DNA of 12,946 nucleotides. Source: an uncultured Prevotellaceae bacterium (GTDB lineage: Bacteria > Bacteroidota > Bacteroidia > Bacteroidales > Bacteroidaceae). Location of the stretch: NCBI GenBank assembly GCA_947176655.1, contig CAMWRK010000037.1, positions 1 through 12,946 on the forward strand, read 5' to 3'. The translations under genes and the position numbers were made by a program. The notes below the pieces were generated by a model, which made no database searches, had not been told where the DNA came from, and was given only the letters and a program-made list of their open reading frames with translations. Shown in pieces: positions 1-5,794 of the stretch (positions within the stretch are counted from its first letter, which is position 1; each line of letters begins with the position of its first letter).

Positions 1-643
1 ACATTCCACGGAACAGTCAGGAAACCAGACAACGGACAACGCCAGCAACGCACCGGCACCACACACCGCCCCTCCCACAAGAAGCAACACCACATCCGGT
101 GTCACAGGCGTAGAGTTGCTCCTGTCCCAGCTCATCGTAAGGTACGGAGAAAGAATCATCTGCGAGGCCGAAGACGAGAACGGCCAGACGATACCCCTGT
201 CCGTCACGGAGTTTATCTTCGCCTCCCTCACCCAAGACGACCTCTCATTCAGCACCCCCACGGCACAGACCATTCTCAGCAAGGCAATGAAACACATACA
301 CGACGAAGGCTTCATTGCCGAAAAATATTTCCTCGGACACCGCGACATACAGCTGTCTCAGATTGCCTTCCAGCTCTGCATGGACAAGGAAGAACTCAGC
401 AAATACCACAGCCGCGGACAACAGCCCTCGAACGACAGCAACCGCCTCCTGGAACTGACCACCCACATGCTTGCCGACATGAAGCTGTCCGTTGTCAGAG
501 AACGCATAAAGAAAATCCTTGCCGACATGAAAAACCCTGCCACACCTAAGGAGCAGGGAATGGAACTGTTGGCAAAGTTCAAGGAAATGAAAGCAGCGGA
601 AAGCCGTCTGGCCAAAGAATGCGGCGACAGAGTGCTCACCTGA
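1..643 (+). CDS. dnaG: DNA primase DnaG, C-terminal part (5' end outside window)
   Basis: The reading frame is open from base 2 of the window, so this is the 3' end of a longer gene and not a short gene starting at the TTG at 116. The first 35 or so residues are a low-complexity N/T/P/A-rich linker. The rest resembles the C-terminal helicase-interacting region of Bacteroidetes primases: an IVRYGE motif near the beginning, a segment with EKYFLGHRD, and the closing LAKECGDRV, close to the LAKRLGDRV ending I recall from Bacteroides DnaG. Primase makes the RNA primers for replication, and this region contacts the DnaB helicase. The catalytic Toprim and zinc domains would lie upstream, outside the window. 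The gene converges on folE across an 84-base spacer. The assignment rests on recalled family similarity and on the expected dnaG/folE neighbourhood. Confidence 0.8.
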   Translation, partial: HSTEQSGNQTTDNASNAPAPHTAPPTRSNTTSGVTGVELLLSQLIVRYGERIICEAEDENGQTIPLSVTEFIFASLTQDDLSFSTPTAQTILSKAMKHIHDEGFIAEKYFLGHRDIQLSQIAFQLCMDKEELSKYHSRGQQPSNDSNRLLELTTHMLADMKLSVVRERIKKILADMKNPATPKEQGMELLAKFKEMKAAESRLAKECGDRVLT

Positions 644-727
644 CACACACCGCACACACCGCAACTCACCTACCCCCTCCCCCGGGAATCACACACACAG
701 TGCCCGCCACACAAAACACAGCGAGAG
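644..727. other. CA-rich spacer between convergent dnaG and folE
   Basis: This short spacer is strongly biased to C and A on the plus strand, with repeated cacaca runs. I see no clear hairpin followed by T residues, so no terminator is called for either gene. Confidence 0.4.
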
Positions 728-1318
728 TCACCCCCGCATCCGTATCAGCGACAAGAACTCCTCACGCGTCTTGGCCTGGTTGAAAGCACCGCAGAAATCA
801 CTCGTAGTCGTCACGCTGCCCTGCTTCTCCACACCGCGCATCTGCATGCACATGTGCTGCGCCTCCACCACGACCATAACCCCCTGCGGATGCAAAGCCT
901 CCTGTATGGCCTCGCGTATCTGCTTCGTCAGACGCTCCTGCAACTGTAGGCGGTGGCTGAAGACATCCACCACACGCGGAATCTTGCTCAGCCCCGTAAC
1001 CTCGCCATTCGGAATATACGCCACATGCACACGCCCATAGAAAGGCAGCATGTGATGTTCGCACAAGGAATAGAAATTAATGTCCTTCACTATCACCATC
1101 TGGTTGCACCCCTCCTCATGAAAGACAGCACTGCGCAGAATAGCCACCGGATCCTGCGCATATCCCCGCGTCAGATCCGTCATGGCACGAGCCACCCTCA
1201 GCGGGGTCTTTTTCAGTCCCTCACGCTCCGGATCCTCGCCAAGCAGCTCAAGTATACGTCTGACATGCCGGCTTATTTCCTCCTGTTCCGGTGTCAGGCT
1301 AATCTCTTTTGAGTTCAT
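728..1318 (-). CDS. folE: GTP cyclohydrolase I
   Basis: This 196-residue protein is a full-length GTP cyclohydrolase I (type IA), which opens the GTP imidazole ring to make 7,8-dihydroneopterin triphosphate, the first step of tetrahydrofolate synthesis. The zinc-site residues are visible: Cys86 and His89 in SLCEHHMLPF, and Cys157 in EAQHMCMQMRG. The conserved GLSKIPR (109-115) and the QERLT segment (127-131) are intact, and the family's C-terminal SDFCGAF stretch is present. The ATG at 1318 lies 20 bases inside the end of the upstream SPOR gene, so the two are co-transcribed and probably translationally coupled. No strong Shine-Dalgarno is seen, as expected in Bacteroidetes. Nothing is odd about the gene; it is an ordinary housekeeping anchor for the window. 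Confidence 0.97.
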   Translation of the reverse strand: MNSKEISLTPEQEEISRHVRRILELLGEDPEREGLKKTPLRVARAMTDLTRGYAQDPVAILRSAVFHEEGCNQMVIVKDINFYSLCEHHMLPFYGRVHVAYIPNGEVTGLSKIPRVVDVFSHRLQLQERLTKQIREAIQEALHPQGVMVVVEAQHMCMQMRGVEKQGSVTTTSDFCGAFNQAKTREEFLSLIRMRG

Positions 1319-1775
1319 CTTCCGTTATATTTACCTTACTCTTCACAATTATCGCCATAGGGAACTGCTTAGTCTCACGCATAAGCTGAAGCAACTCCAT
1401 GGCCTCCTCACGCGTCTGGAAATCGCCCACGCGGCACAGCCAGCGCGGCGAAGAGAAACTTGTATACACAGGAAGACCCTCAAACCAGATCTTCACCTTG
1501 TCCGCCATCCTGCGTGCCTGGAGCTTGCCATTCTGGTTGCCGCCTCCGGAATATACCTGGACACGGAAACCGTTCACGCGTATACGCTTGGGCTGGATAC
1601 TGTCCGGACGCGCCGAAACACTGTCGGGACAAAGCCCGGCAAAAGCGGCATCGCGCAACACCTCACGGCTGGCACTGTCACACGCAGTACGTACCACAAC
1701 GCTGTCACGCCACGTCTGTGCCGGAAGCATGGCCGGCGCAACTGAAAATATGACGATGAATAGAAGTTCCCTCAT
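1299..1775 (-). CDS. SPOR-domain secreted protein
   Basis: A 158-residue exported protein. Residues 1-19 form a Sec signal peptide (MRELLFIVIFSVAPAMLPA, then QTW). The second half is a SPOR domain: FRVQVYSGGG starts it, followed by helix-forming ARRMADKVKIWFEG, then PRWLCRVGDFQTREEA, the usual aromatic/GDF signature. SPOR domains bind glycan strands stripped of stem peptides, mostly at division sites, so a periplasmic peptidoglycan-binding role is likely. From memory, the same small SPOR gene sits beside folE and tpiA in Bacteroides genomes. It overlaps folE by 20 bases. A promoter-like module lies about 125 bases upstream and an 18-bp dispersed motif sits in its 5' leader. The exact function of this short family is not known to me. 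Confidence 0.9.
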   Translation of the reverse strand: MRELLFIVIFSVAPAMLPAQTWRDSVVVRTACDSASREVLRDAAFAGLCPDSVSARPDSIQPKRIRVNGFRVQVYSGGGNQNGKLQARRMADKVKIWFEGLPVYTSFSSPRWLCRVGDFQTREEAMELLQLMRETKQFPMAIIVKSKVNITEDELKRD

Positions 1776-1780
1776 AAACC

Positions 1781-1798
1781 TAACGTGAGTTCAATGAA
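1781..1798 (-). repeat. 18-bp dispersed motif, copy 1
   Basis: On the minus strand this reads TTCATTGAACTCACGTTA. It fits the pattern TTCRTYGARCYNACRTTA (R = purine, Y = pyrimidine; position 11 is T in some copies) found at three other places in the window. It lies 6 bases upstream of the SPOR start codon, in the 5' leader. Confidence 0.5.
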
Positions 1799-1899
1799 TC
1801 TTAATTATCTGACAGTATGGCTATTCGCAATAATTACTGCACCATTATAGAGCTAAATCACAAAGATTTGTCAACAATAACCGCGATGCTCACCGAGGA

Positions 1900-1942
1900 C
1901 AAAGTTACGAAATAATCAAGGATTACAGATGACTTTTGCAAG
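1900..1942 (-). promoter_or_regulatory. Putative promoter for SPOR-folE (repeated module, copy A)
   Basis: Read on the minus strand, CTTGCAAAAG (1942-1933) is followed 25 bases later by TAACTTTG (1907-1900), an exact match to the Bacteroidetes -7 box TAnnTTTG. Transcription would start near 1893 and give a leader of about 118 bases before the SPOR ATG at 1775. The same pair of elements with the same spacing occurs at 3405-3447, which supports a real promoter module. The element-to-box distance is longer than the usual -33/-7 spacing, so the role of the CTTGCAAAAG part is uncertain. Confidence 0.5.
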
Positions 1943-2095
1943 TTTTTTATTGCTGAATAAAAATTATGGACGACAAGAAAGAAAAAAACTTACAAGACGA
2001 AAGGCTACATGCACAAGATTCATCACGTCCCTCCTCCCGACTGGCAAGTGCAAAGATATCCATAATTTTGCACCTGCCAGTTGAGAGGAGAACCT
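1943..2095. other. Spacer between copy-A promoter and paralog A 3' flank
   Basis: Together with 1776-1942 and 2096-2174 this makes a 399-base gene-free stretch. Besides the promoter module, the dispersed motifs and the paralog 3' flank listed separately, it holds a hairpin at 2041-2080. No open frame of useful length is seen on either strand. Confidence 0.5.
2041..2080. repeat. 14-bp inverted repeat (possible terminator hairpin or regulatory stem)
   Basis: Arms 2041-2054 (CTGGCAAGTGCAAA) and 2067-2080 are inverted copies with one mismatch, around a 12-base loop. No T run follows in either direction, so a classical intrinsic terminator is not supported. On the minus strand the structure contains TATCTTTG (2058-2051), an exact Bacteroidetes -7 box, so it could instead be a palindrome around a second promoter for SPOR-folE. 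It lies downstream of paralog A, where a transcript end is also expected. Confidence 0.45.
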
Positions 2096-2174
2096 AAAAG
2101 GCTATACATCCATGCACTACGCACATTGGACACACAGCCTGGTTTATTCTGAGTTCGTCGAACTAACGTTAAAA
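2096..2174. repeat. Conserved 3' flank of paralog A (direct repeat of 3806-3884)
   Basis: The noncoding bases just after the paralog A stop codon align without gaps to those after paralog B (offset 1710). By hand count 65 of 74 positions match over 2101-2174. The similarity continues into the last part of the coding regions. This shows that the duplication unit extended beyond the gene, or that the flank is a conserved 3' element. Confidence 0.8.
2154..2171 (+). repeat. 18-bp dispersed motif, copy 2
   Basis: It reads TTCGTCGAACTAACGTTA on the plus strand and lies within 4 bases of the paralog A stop codon. Together with the preceding AG it contains the near-perfect palindrome AGTTCG-T-CGAACT. 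Confidence 0.5.
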
Positions 2175-3185
2175 TTATTTTTGCGCCAACGTTCCAACTT
2201 TGTTCAACTCGAAATAGTCATCCACCAGCCATCCGAACTTATTGACCATCACACGATAGTAACGTCCCGTCATGATACGGAAATCTGTGGTATAGTAATT
2301 TTGAAAAGCCTTGGCCGGAATCTGTTCTATTGTTTCCTTGAAGCTTTTGAACAAAGTCATGGCTTGCTCATCGACATTTTCTGGCTCAAGCAATTCAAGC
2401 GTATATGCCGGCACTTGCTCCTTTGAATTTTTCTGTGACTGTGGATTGGCATACAGCAACACGGAGAAAGTTGTCTCGTCTTTTACATTTGAGATGCCAC
2501 CTACACGCAGTTCATGCAAGGATCCCAATGCACGTGCGCCACTTCCCAAACCGGATGTCCAATTTGGATGATCCAAAAACGTCCCCTTTCTAAATGCATA
2601 CTCAAAAAAGTCTACCCCAAGTTGCATGTCAGCGACATAATCCCCTCCCACACGTTTACCTTTGTTGAAGATTACCAAGGTAGGACGAGGCGATACGGTG
2701 AACCCCATATATTTCTTTGGTGTTCTAAGAGTGACGAAGTCTCCATCCATCCACTCGTCTTGTTTTTTGTTAAGACGTTCAAGGAGTTTGTCCTGCGCAA
2801 TACCATCCTTATTGATTAGACGATACAGTGGATTGCGTGCGTGCCACACCCATGTTGCCCTGCATTCCTGGACTTTCTTGTTCGGATGATATTCTAATGG
2901 GGATTTGAGGACAATACTAGGATCTGCTGTAAGAAATTTCACCGTATCTCTATTCCCAAACAAAGGATGTGTTCCTATGTCATCCTTGTGTTTGTAATAA
3001 GCTTCTTTCATCTCCTGCACGCTTACAGAGTCTCTAAAATAATTCTGATGAAGAGCAAGTGGTTCATGTATATGCTGTTGATATTCGTTCCATTTGTCCT
3101 CCATATAGGAGAAAGGCATAGTCTCCTGGCCATAAATCCTGCTTACGAACAGGATGCCTAGCATAAGTACTGATATTTTTTTCAT
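2175..3185 (-). CDS. Secreted protein of unknown family, paralog A
   Basis: A 336-residue protein starting at the ATG at 3185. An in-frame start at 3242 would add 19 residues before the signal peptide and is rejected. Residues 1-19 are a Sec signal peptide ending SRIYG, followed by Q, as is common in Bacteroidetes; there is no lipobox cysteine, so the protein should be periplasmic or released. I recognise no known domain. It is clearly a paralog of the gene at 3885-4898: shared blocks include DKWNEYQQ near the mature N-terminus, VSVxEMKEA, WxxGDVVTL-like and YMGxxVS in the middle, and an almost identical end from TTDFRIMTGRYYR to LNKVxxLAQK. It follows the double-glycine cargo gene and its paralog in the same direction but with its own spacer and promoter-like module. 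An immunity or inhibitor role is conceivable from context only. Confidence 0.85.
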   Translation of the reverse strand: MKKISVLMLGILFVSRIYGQETMPFSYMEDKWNEYQQHIHEPLALHQNYFRDSVSVQEMKEAYYKHKDDIGTHPLFGNRDTVKFLTADPSIVLKSPLEYHPNKKVQECRATWVWHARNPLYRLINKDGIAQDKLLERLNKKQDEWMDGDFVTLRTPKKYMGFTVSPRPTLVIFNKGKRVGGDYVADMQLGVDFFEYAFRKGTFLDHPNWTSGLGSGARALGSLHELRVGGISNVKDETTFSVLLYANPQSQKNSKEQVPAYTLELLEPENVDEQAMTLFKSFKETIEQIPAKAFQNYYTTDFRIMTGRYYRVMVNKFGWLVDDYFELNKVGTLAQK

Positions 3186-3317
3186 GGTGTATAATTTGGT
3201 AAAAAAAACTAAGCCTCCTTTATATGCGGTAAAGCAACACATTCTTTATTTAACTCGGTCAATGCTTGCCCAATCATTTTTGTTTTAGTTTGGTGCATGA
3301 CATGTCTAACGTATGTC

Positions 3318-3335
3318 TAATGTAAGCTCAACGAA
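3318..3335 (-). repeat. 18-bp dispersed motif, copy 3
   Basis: On the minus strand this is TTCGTTGAGCTTACATTA. It lies in the 5' leader of paralog A, between the promoter module at 3405-3447 and the start codon. A partial further copy (TCTAACGTATG) lies next to it at about 3306. Confidence 0.45.
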
Positions 3336-3404
3336 TTACAACTTTCCGCCTGTAGATTTTATGATTAGCAAAAACTGTTGTACTTTTTAATTGCTTTCCG
3401 ATGG

Positions 3405-3447
3405 CAAAGTTAGCAAATTATATTGTATTGCAGACAACTTTTGCAAG
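3405..3447 (-). promoter_or_regulatory. Putative promoter for paralog A (repeated module, copy B)
   Basis: On the minus strand CTTGCAAAAG (3447-3438) is followed 25 bases later by TAACTTTG (3412-3405), the same two elements at the same distance as at 1900-1942. A TTG about 22 bases before the -7 box could serve as the -33 element. Transcription from here would give a long leader of about 210 bases before the ATG at 3185. Confidence 0.5.
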
Positions 3448-3805
3448 TTTTCTTATTATTGCTGATAAAAACAAACTCTTTCTATGGGCATTGGTTGGGC
3501 TATGATGTCATATCTGCCTGTTTCCGACTCTTCCTATGGATTATCACATCAAAATAGAGGCTCTGTTCGTTTGATATAACGGCTGCCCAAAGAAAAAGAA
3601 TCTTCAGATTGCATTTTTTAGCTTTACCTGACAACAAATAAAGTTTTTGGATACCTTGATGGAAAAATATACGCTTAAATCAGACAAAGAAACCATAAAC
3701 GACGAACTCAAGAACATTACACAAATGGACATTCAATACACTGGTCTTTCGACAATTTCAATGTAAACACGCTTGGAGCCTTGGCTGCATATTGCTGACA
3801 CCGGG
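3448..3805. other. Gene-free spacer with possible gene remnant
   Basis: I can support no gene in this stretch. On the minus strand 59 codons are open (3679 down to 3503, stop at 3500-3502), but the only ATG is near the end, so this could be a remnant of a decayed gene, for example a transposase, without any motif to prove it. On the plus strand an ATG at 3659 opens a 35-codon frame ending at 3766. No inverted terminal repeats or target duplications were found around it. Confidence 0.35.
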
Positions 3806-3884
3806 AAAAAGCTGTGCATCCATGGACTACACACATTGGACGCACAGCCTACTTTATTCTGAGTTCGTCGAACCTACGTTAAAA
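3806..3884. repeat. Conserved 3' flank of paralog B (direct repeat of 2096-2174)
   Basis: This is the partner of the 3' flank of paralog A, in the same orientation and at the same distance from the stop codon. It also contains an 18-bp motif copy at 3864-3881. Confidence 0.8.
3864..3881 (+). repeat. 18-bp dispersed motif, copy 4
   Basis: It reads TTCGTCGAACCTACGTTA on the plus strand, 3 bases from the paralog B stop codon, in the same position as copy 2 behind paralog A. Confidence 0.5.
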
Positions 3885-4898
3885 TTATTTTTGCGCCAAC
3901 ATTCTAACCTTGTTCAACTCAAAATAGTCCTCCACAAGCCATCCGCACTTGTTGACAGTCACACGATAGTAACGTCCCGTCATGATACGGAAGTCTGTGG
4001 TGTAGTACGCTTTGAAAGCATTGGCAGGAAGACGTTCAACTGTGTTTTTGAAATCCTTGAACAAATGCAGAACAGCCTTGTCTGCCTTTTCCGGTTCAAG
4101 AAGTTCAAGCGTATAAGCACTATTTTCATCCTTGCCATCATGGCAAGCATGTAGTAACACCGAAAATGTCTTTTCGGGGAATGCGTAAGTGGCGGATTCC
4201 ATGCTGTGCATCTTGCCCAACAACAATGCTCCAGAAGACATGCCATAAGTCCAGTCTATGTGTCCTGCGAGCCTCATGGTGCCACGTCTATGTATGGATG
4301 CGTATGAGAAAAAATCAGGATAATGCAATTTACTGCCAGATTCATCACACACCAGTTTTCCCTTGTCGTAAATATACAATCGTGGGTCGGCAGAAACCAC
4401 AACCCCCATGTACCAACATGGGTGCTTCAACGTAACTACATCTCCATTCAGCCAGTTTGAGCGTTCCTTGTTCAGCTTTTCTACATAATCTTTGCGGGAA
4501 GTCCCATTCCTGTCCTTTACATCCTTAATGACAATGTCGCTGCCATATTCGTGCCATACAGCATGGCAGTCTTTAATTTCCTTCTTAGGATGACGTTGCA
4601 GTGGAGACACTATCATCGTCGAATTTGCTCCGGCCAAACACTGCACTACATCATATTCTCCATAATCCGCTATTCCTTGCTGCACCGTATAGTTCTTGTA
4701 CTTTGCGAAAGCTTCCTTCATTTCCTCTACGCTGACCCTGTCCTTGAAGATACGTAGGAAATCGGTTGGTTCGAACATCTCCTGCTGTTGATACTCGTTC
4801 CACTTGTCTTGAAGAAAAGAGAAAGACGTTATTTTCTGGCCATACATTTCAGCTGTGAAGAGGCAGACTGACATGATTGTAAATAATTCCGTTTTCAT
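3885..4898 (-). CDS. Secreted protein of unknown family, paralog B
   Basis: A 337-residue protein with a Sec signal peptide (residues 1-20, ending EMYG, then QK). The cysteine inside the signal hydrophobic core is not in a lipobox, so the protein is probably soluble periplasmic or secreted. It is collinear with paralog A over its whole length: DKWNEYQQ after the signal, VSVEEMKEAF, a central WLNGDVVTL and YMGVVVS block, FSVLLHA, YTLELLEPE, and the near-identical C-terminal TTDFRIMTGRYYR block. The middle is much more diverged than the two ends. I recognise no catalytic motif. It starts 160 bases after the stop of the double-glycine cargo gene, with a promoter-like sequence inside an inverted repeat in between. 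Its context suggests a partner, immunity protein or inhibitor for the cargo; this is inference. Confidence 0.85.
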   Translation of the reverse strand: MKTELFTIMSVCLFTAEMYGQKITSFSFLQDKWNEYQQQEMFEPTDFLRIFKDRVSVEEMKEAFAKYKNYTVQQGIADYGEYDVVQCLAGANSTMIVSPLQRHPKKEIKDCHAVWHEYGSDIVIKDVKDRNGTSRKDYVEKLNKERSNWLNGDVVTLKHPCWYMGVVVSADPRLYIYDKGKLVCDESGSKLHYPDFFSYASIHRRGTMRLAGHIDWTYGMSSGALLLGKMHSMESATYAFPEKTFSVLLHACHDGKDENSAYTLELLEPEKADKAVLHLFKDFKNTVERLPANAFKAYYTTDFRIMTGRYYRVTVNKCGWLVEDYFELNKVRMLAQK

Positions 4899-4922
4899 TG
4901 AGGATTAATTTAGTATTACTAA

Positions 4923-5049
4923 TCCAAAACGAGCATCAAGAAACAATATAACCAACTCATTATTAGCAAAGTACAAAATAGCAACATCTATAAAAGCGAG
5001 TTGCATTTGCTTTTTATTGATTATCAATGCTGCATTTGCTCGTTTTGGA
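4923..5049. repeat. 13-bp perfect inverted repeat bounding a 101-bp segment
   Basis: The left arm 4923-4935 reads TCCAAAACGAGCA; the right arm 5037-5049 is its exact reverse complement. The enclosed 101 bases contain the likely promoter of paralog B. There is no obvious target-site duplication outside the arms. Possible explanations are an invertible promoter segment, a small degenerate mobile element, or chance in AT-rich DNA. The right arm is only 9 bases from the cargo stop codon. Confidence 0.6.
4967..5010 (-). promoter_or_regulatory. Possible promoter for paralog B
   Basis: On the minus strand GCAAATGCAA (about 5010-5001) precedes TTTTGTACTTTGC, whose TACTTTG (4973-4967) is one base short of the TAnnTTTG box. 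The surrounding A/T pattern resembles the modules at 1900-1942 and 3405-3447 but is weaker. It would give a leader of about 65 bases before the ATG at 4898. Confidence 0.35.
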
Positions 5050-5058
5050 CATTTCAGT

Positions 5059-5634
5059 TTAATTATTATCTTTAGAATCCACTAGACAATCAATAGCTCC
5101 ACAAATATCACCGGCATTGATGAACTGGTTTTCATCTTGCTCGCTCTTTGATGGATCATAGTATGAATATTGCCCTGTATTTGGGTCATATCCTTGAAGG
5201 ATTACCACATGTCCAACATCGTCACCAGTACGATATATTCCCATTACACCTGTGTTTTCTCCATTTTTGAAAAGATCTCTGATATCGCTGCCTGTTACAA
5301 ATCCGCTCGCAGCAGAGCCGAACATTTGGCCTATATATTGAGCAATACTTCCGTTAATCTTATCGTCCTTATCATAGAAAATGGGACCAAGTTTGATGTC
5401 GTTTTCATCATGAGTACCTTCGTAAGTGCCAAATCCATTGACATATGCATTGCCGTAGTATTGGTAATCATAATCATTGCTGTTATAGAAGTTCTTTCCA
5501 ATATACTCCATGCAATTAAAAAAGCATTGTGTATCACTTTCTGTGTCGTATCCTCCAACACAACGTTTCATTTCCAGCTGACTCAGACACTCATTGCAGG
5601 ACAAAGCCGCAAGATTGATTTTACTAATTTTCAT
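5059..5634 (-). CDS. Double-glycine-leader protein with papain-like cysteine-peptidase domain (candidate export cargo)
   Basis: A 191-residue protein. Residues 1-28 look like a bacteriocin-type leader: basic MKISKINLAAL, then LSQLEMKRCVGG ending in Gly27-Gly28, similar to the leaders of Bacteroidales GG natural-product precursors. Residues 29-191 are far too long for a simple peptide. They begin with DTQCFFNCMEYIG (Gln36, Cys37, Cys41) and later contain VGHVVILQGYD (His142) and YSYYDPSK (Asp160), the Cys...His...Asp order and local motifs of papain-like and C39-like peptidases. The middle is rich in Tyr, Asn, Asp and Gly, unlike a typical cytosolic enzyme. The PCAT encoded upstream has the matching leader peptidase, so cleavage after Gly28 and export are likely. 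It could be a secreted protease toxin, a catalytically inert relative, or a glycosylated cargo. It follows the LanC-like gene by 160 bases, and its codons are AT-rich. The active-site Cys (37 or 41) is not settled. Confidence 0.85.
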   Translation of the reverse strand: MKISKINLAALSCNECLSQLEMKRCVGGYDTESDTQCFFNCMEYIGKNFYNSNDYDYQYYGNAYVNGFGTYEGTHDENDIKLGPIFYDKDDKINGSIAQYIGQMFGSAASGFVTGSDIRDLFKNGENTGVMGIYRTGDDVGHVVILQGYDPNTGQYSYYDPSKSEQDENQFINAGDICGAIDCLVDSKDNN

Positions 5635-5794
5635 GTTTGATTTTTAATGATTTACGTTATTAATATTCTCAAAATATCATTGATATTCCAATCAACAAAC
5701 ATTGCTAATTCTTCATCTATACTGCATATTAATTTGATTTTTTTGCACGCTTAATCATACATCAGAAATAAATGTATTACGCACGCGGTTAATA
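5635..5794. other. AT-rich leader region of the cargo gene
   Basis: This 160-base gap between the LanC-like stop and the cargo start is very AT-rich. It contains a small palindrome AATATCA-T-TGATATT (5673-5687). No exact TAnnTTTG box was found, so whether the cargo has its own promoter or depends on read-through from the operon is open. Confidence 0.4.

Noticed and set aside
116..643. Complete small gene starting at the TTG at 116
   Set aside because: The frame is open through the window edge and the protein matches the end of a primase, so the gene starts outside.
1182..1745. Plus-strand frame across SPOR and the start of folE
   Set aside because: It is antisense to two recognised genes and has no protein family features.
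3659..3766. 35-codon plus-strand ORF in the paralog spacer
   Set aside because: It is short, has no recognisable motif, no promoter and no GG leader, and runs against every neighbour.
4923..5049. Reading the 13-bp inverted repeat as a complete MITE
   Set aside because: No target-site duplication is visible outside the arms and no second copy exists in the window.
5059..5634. Calling the cargo a lanthipeptide precursor because of the LanC-like neighbour
   Set aside because: The core is about 163 residues with a peptidase-like layout, there is no dehydratase, and the LanC-like protein lacks zinc ligands.
5673..5687. Palindrome AATATCA-T-TGATATT before the cargo gene as an operator
   Set aside because: Seven-base arms in very AT-rich DNA are expected by chance and it is not repeated elsewhere in the window.
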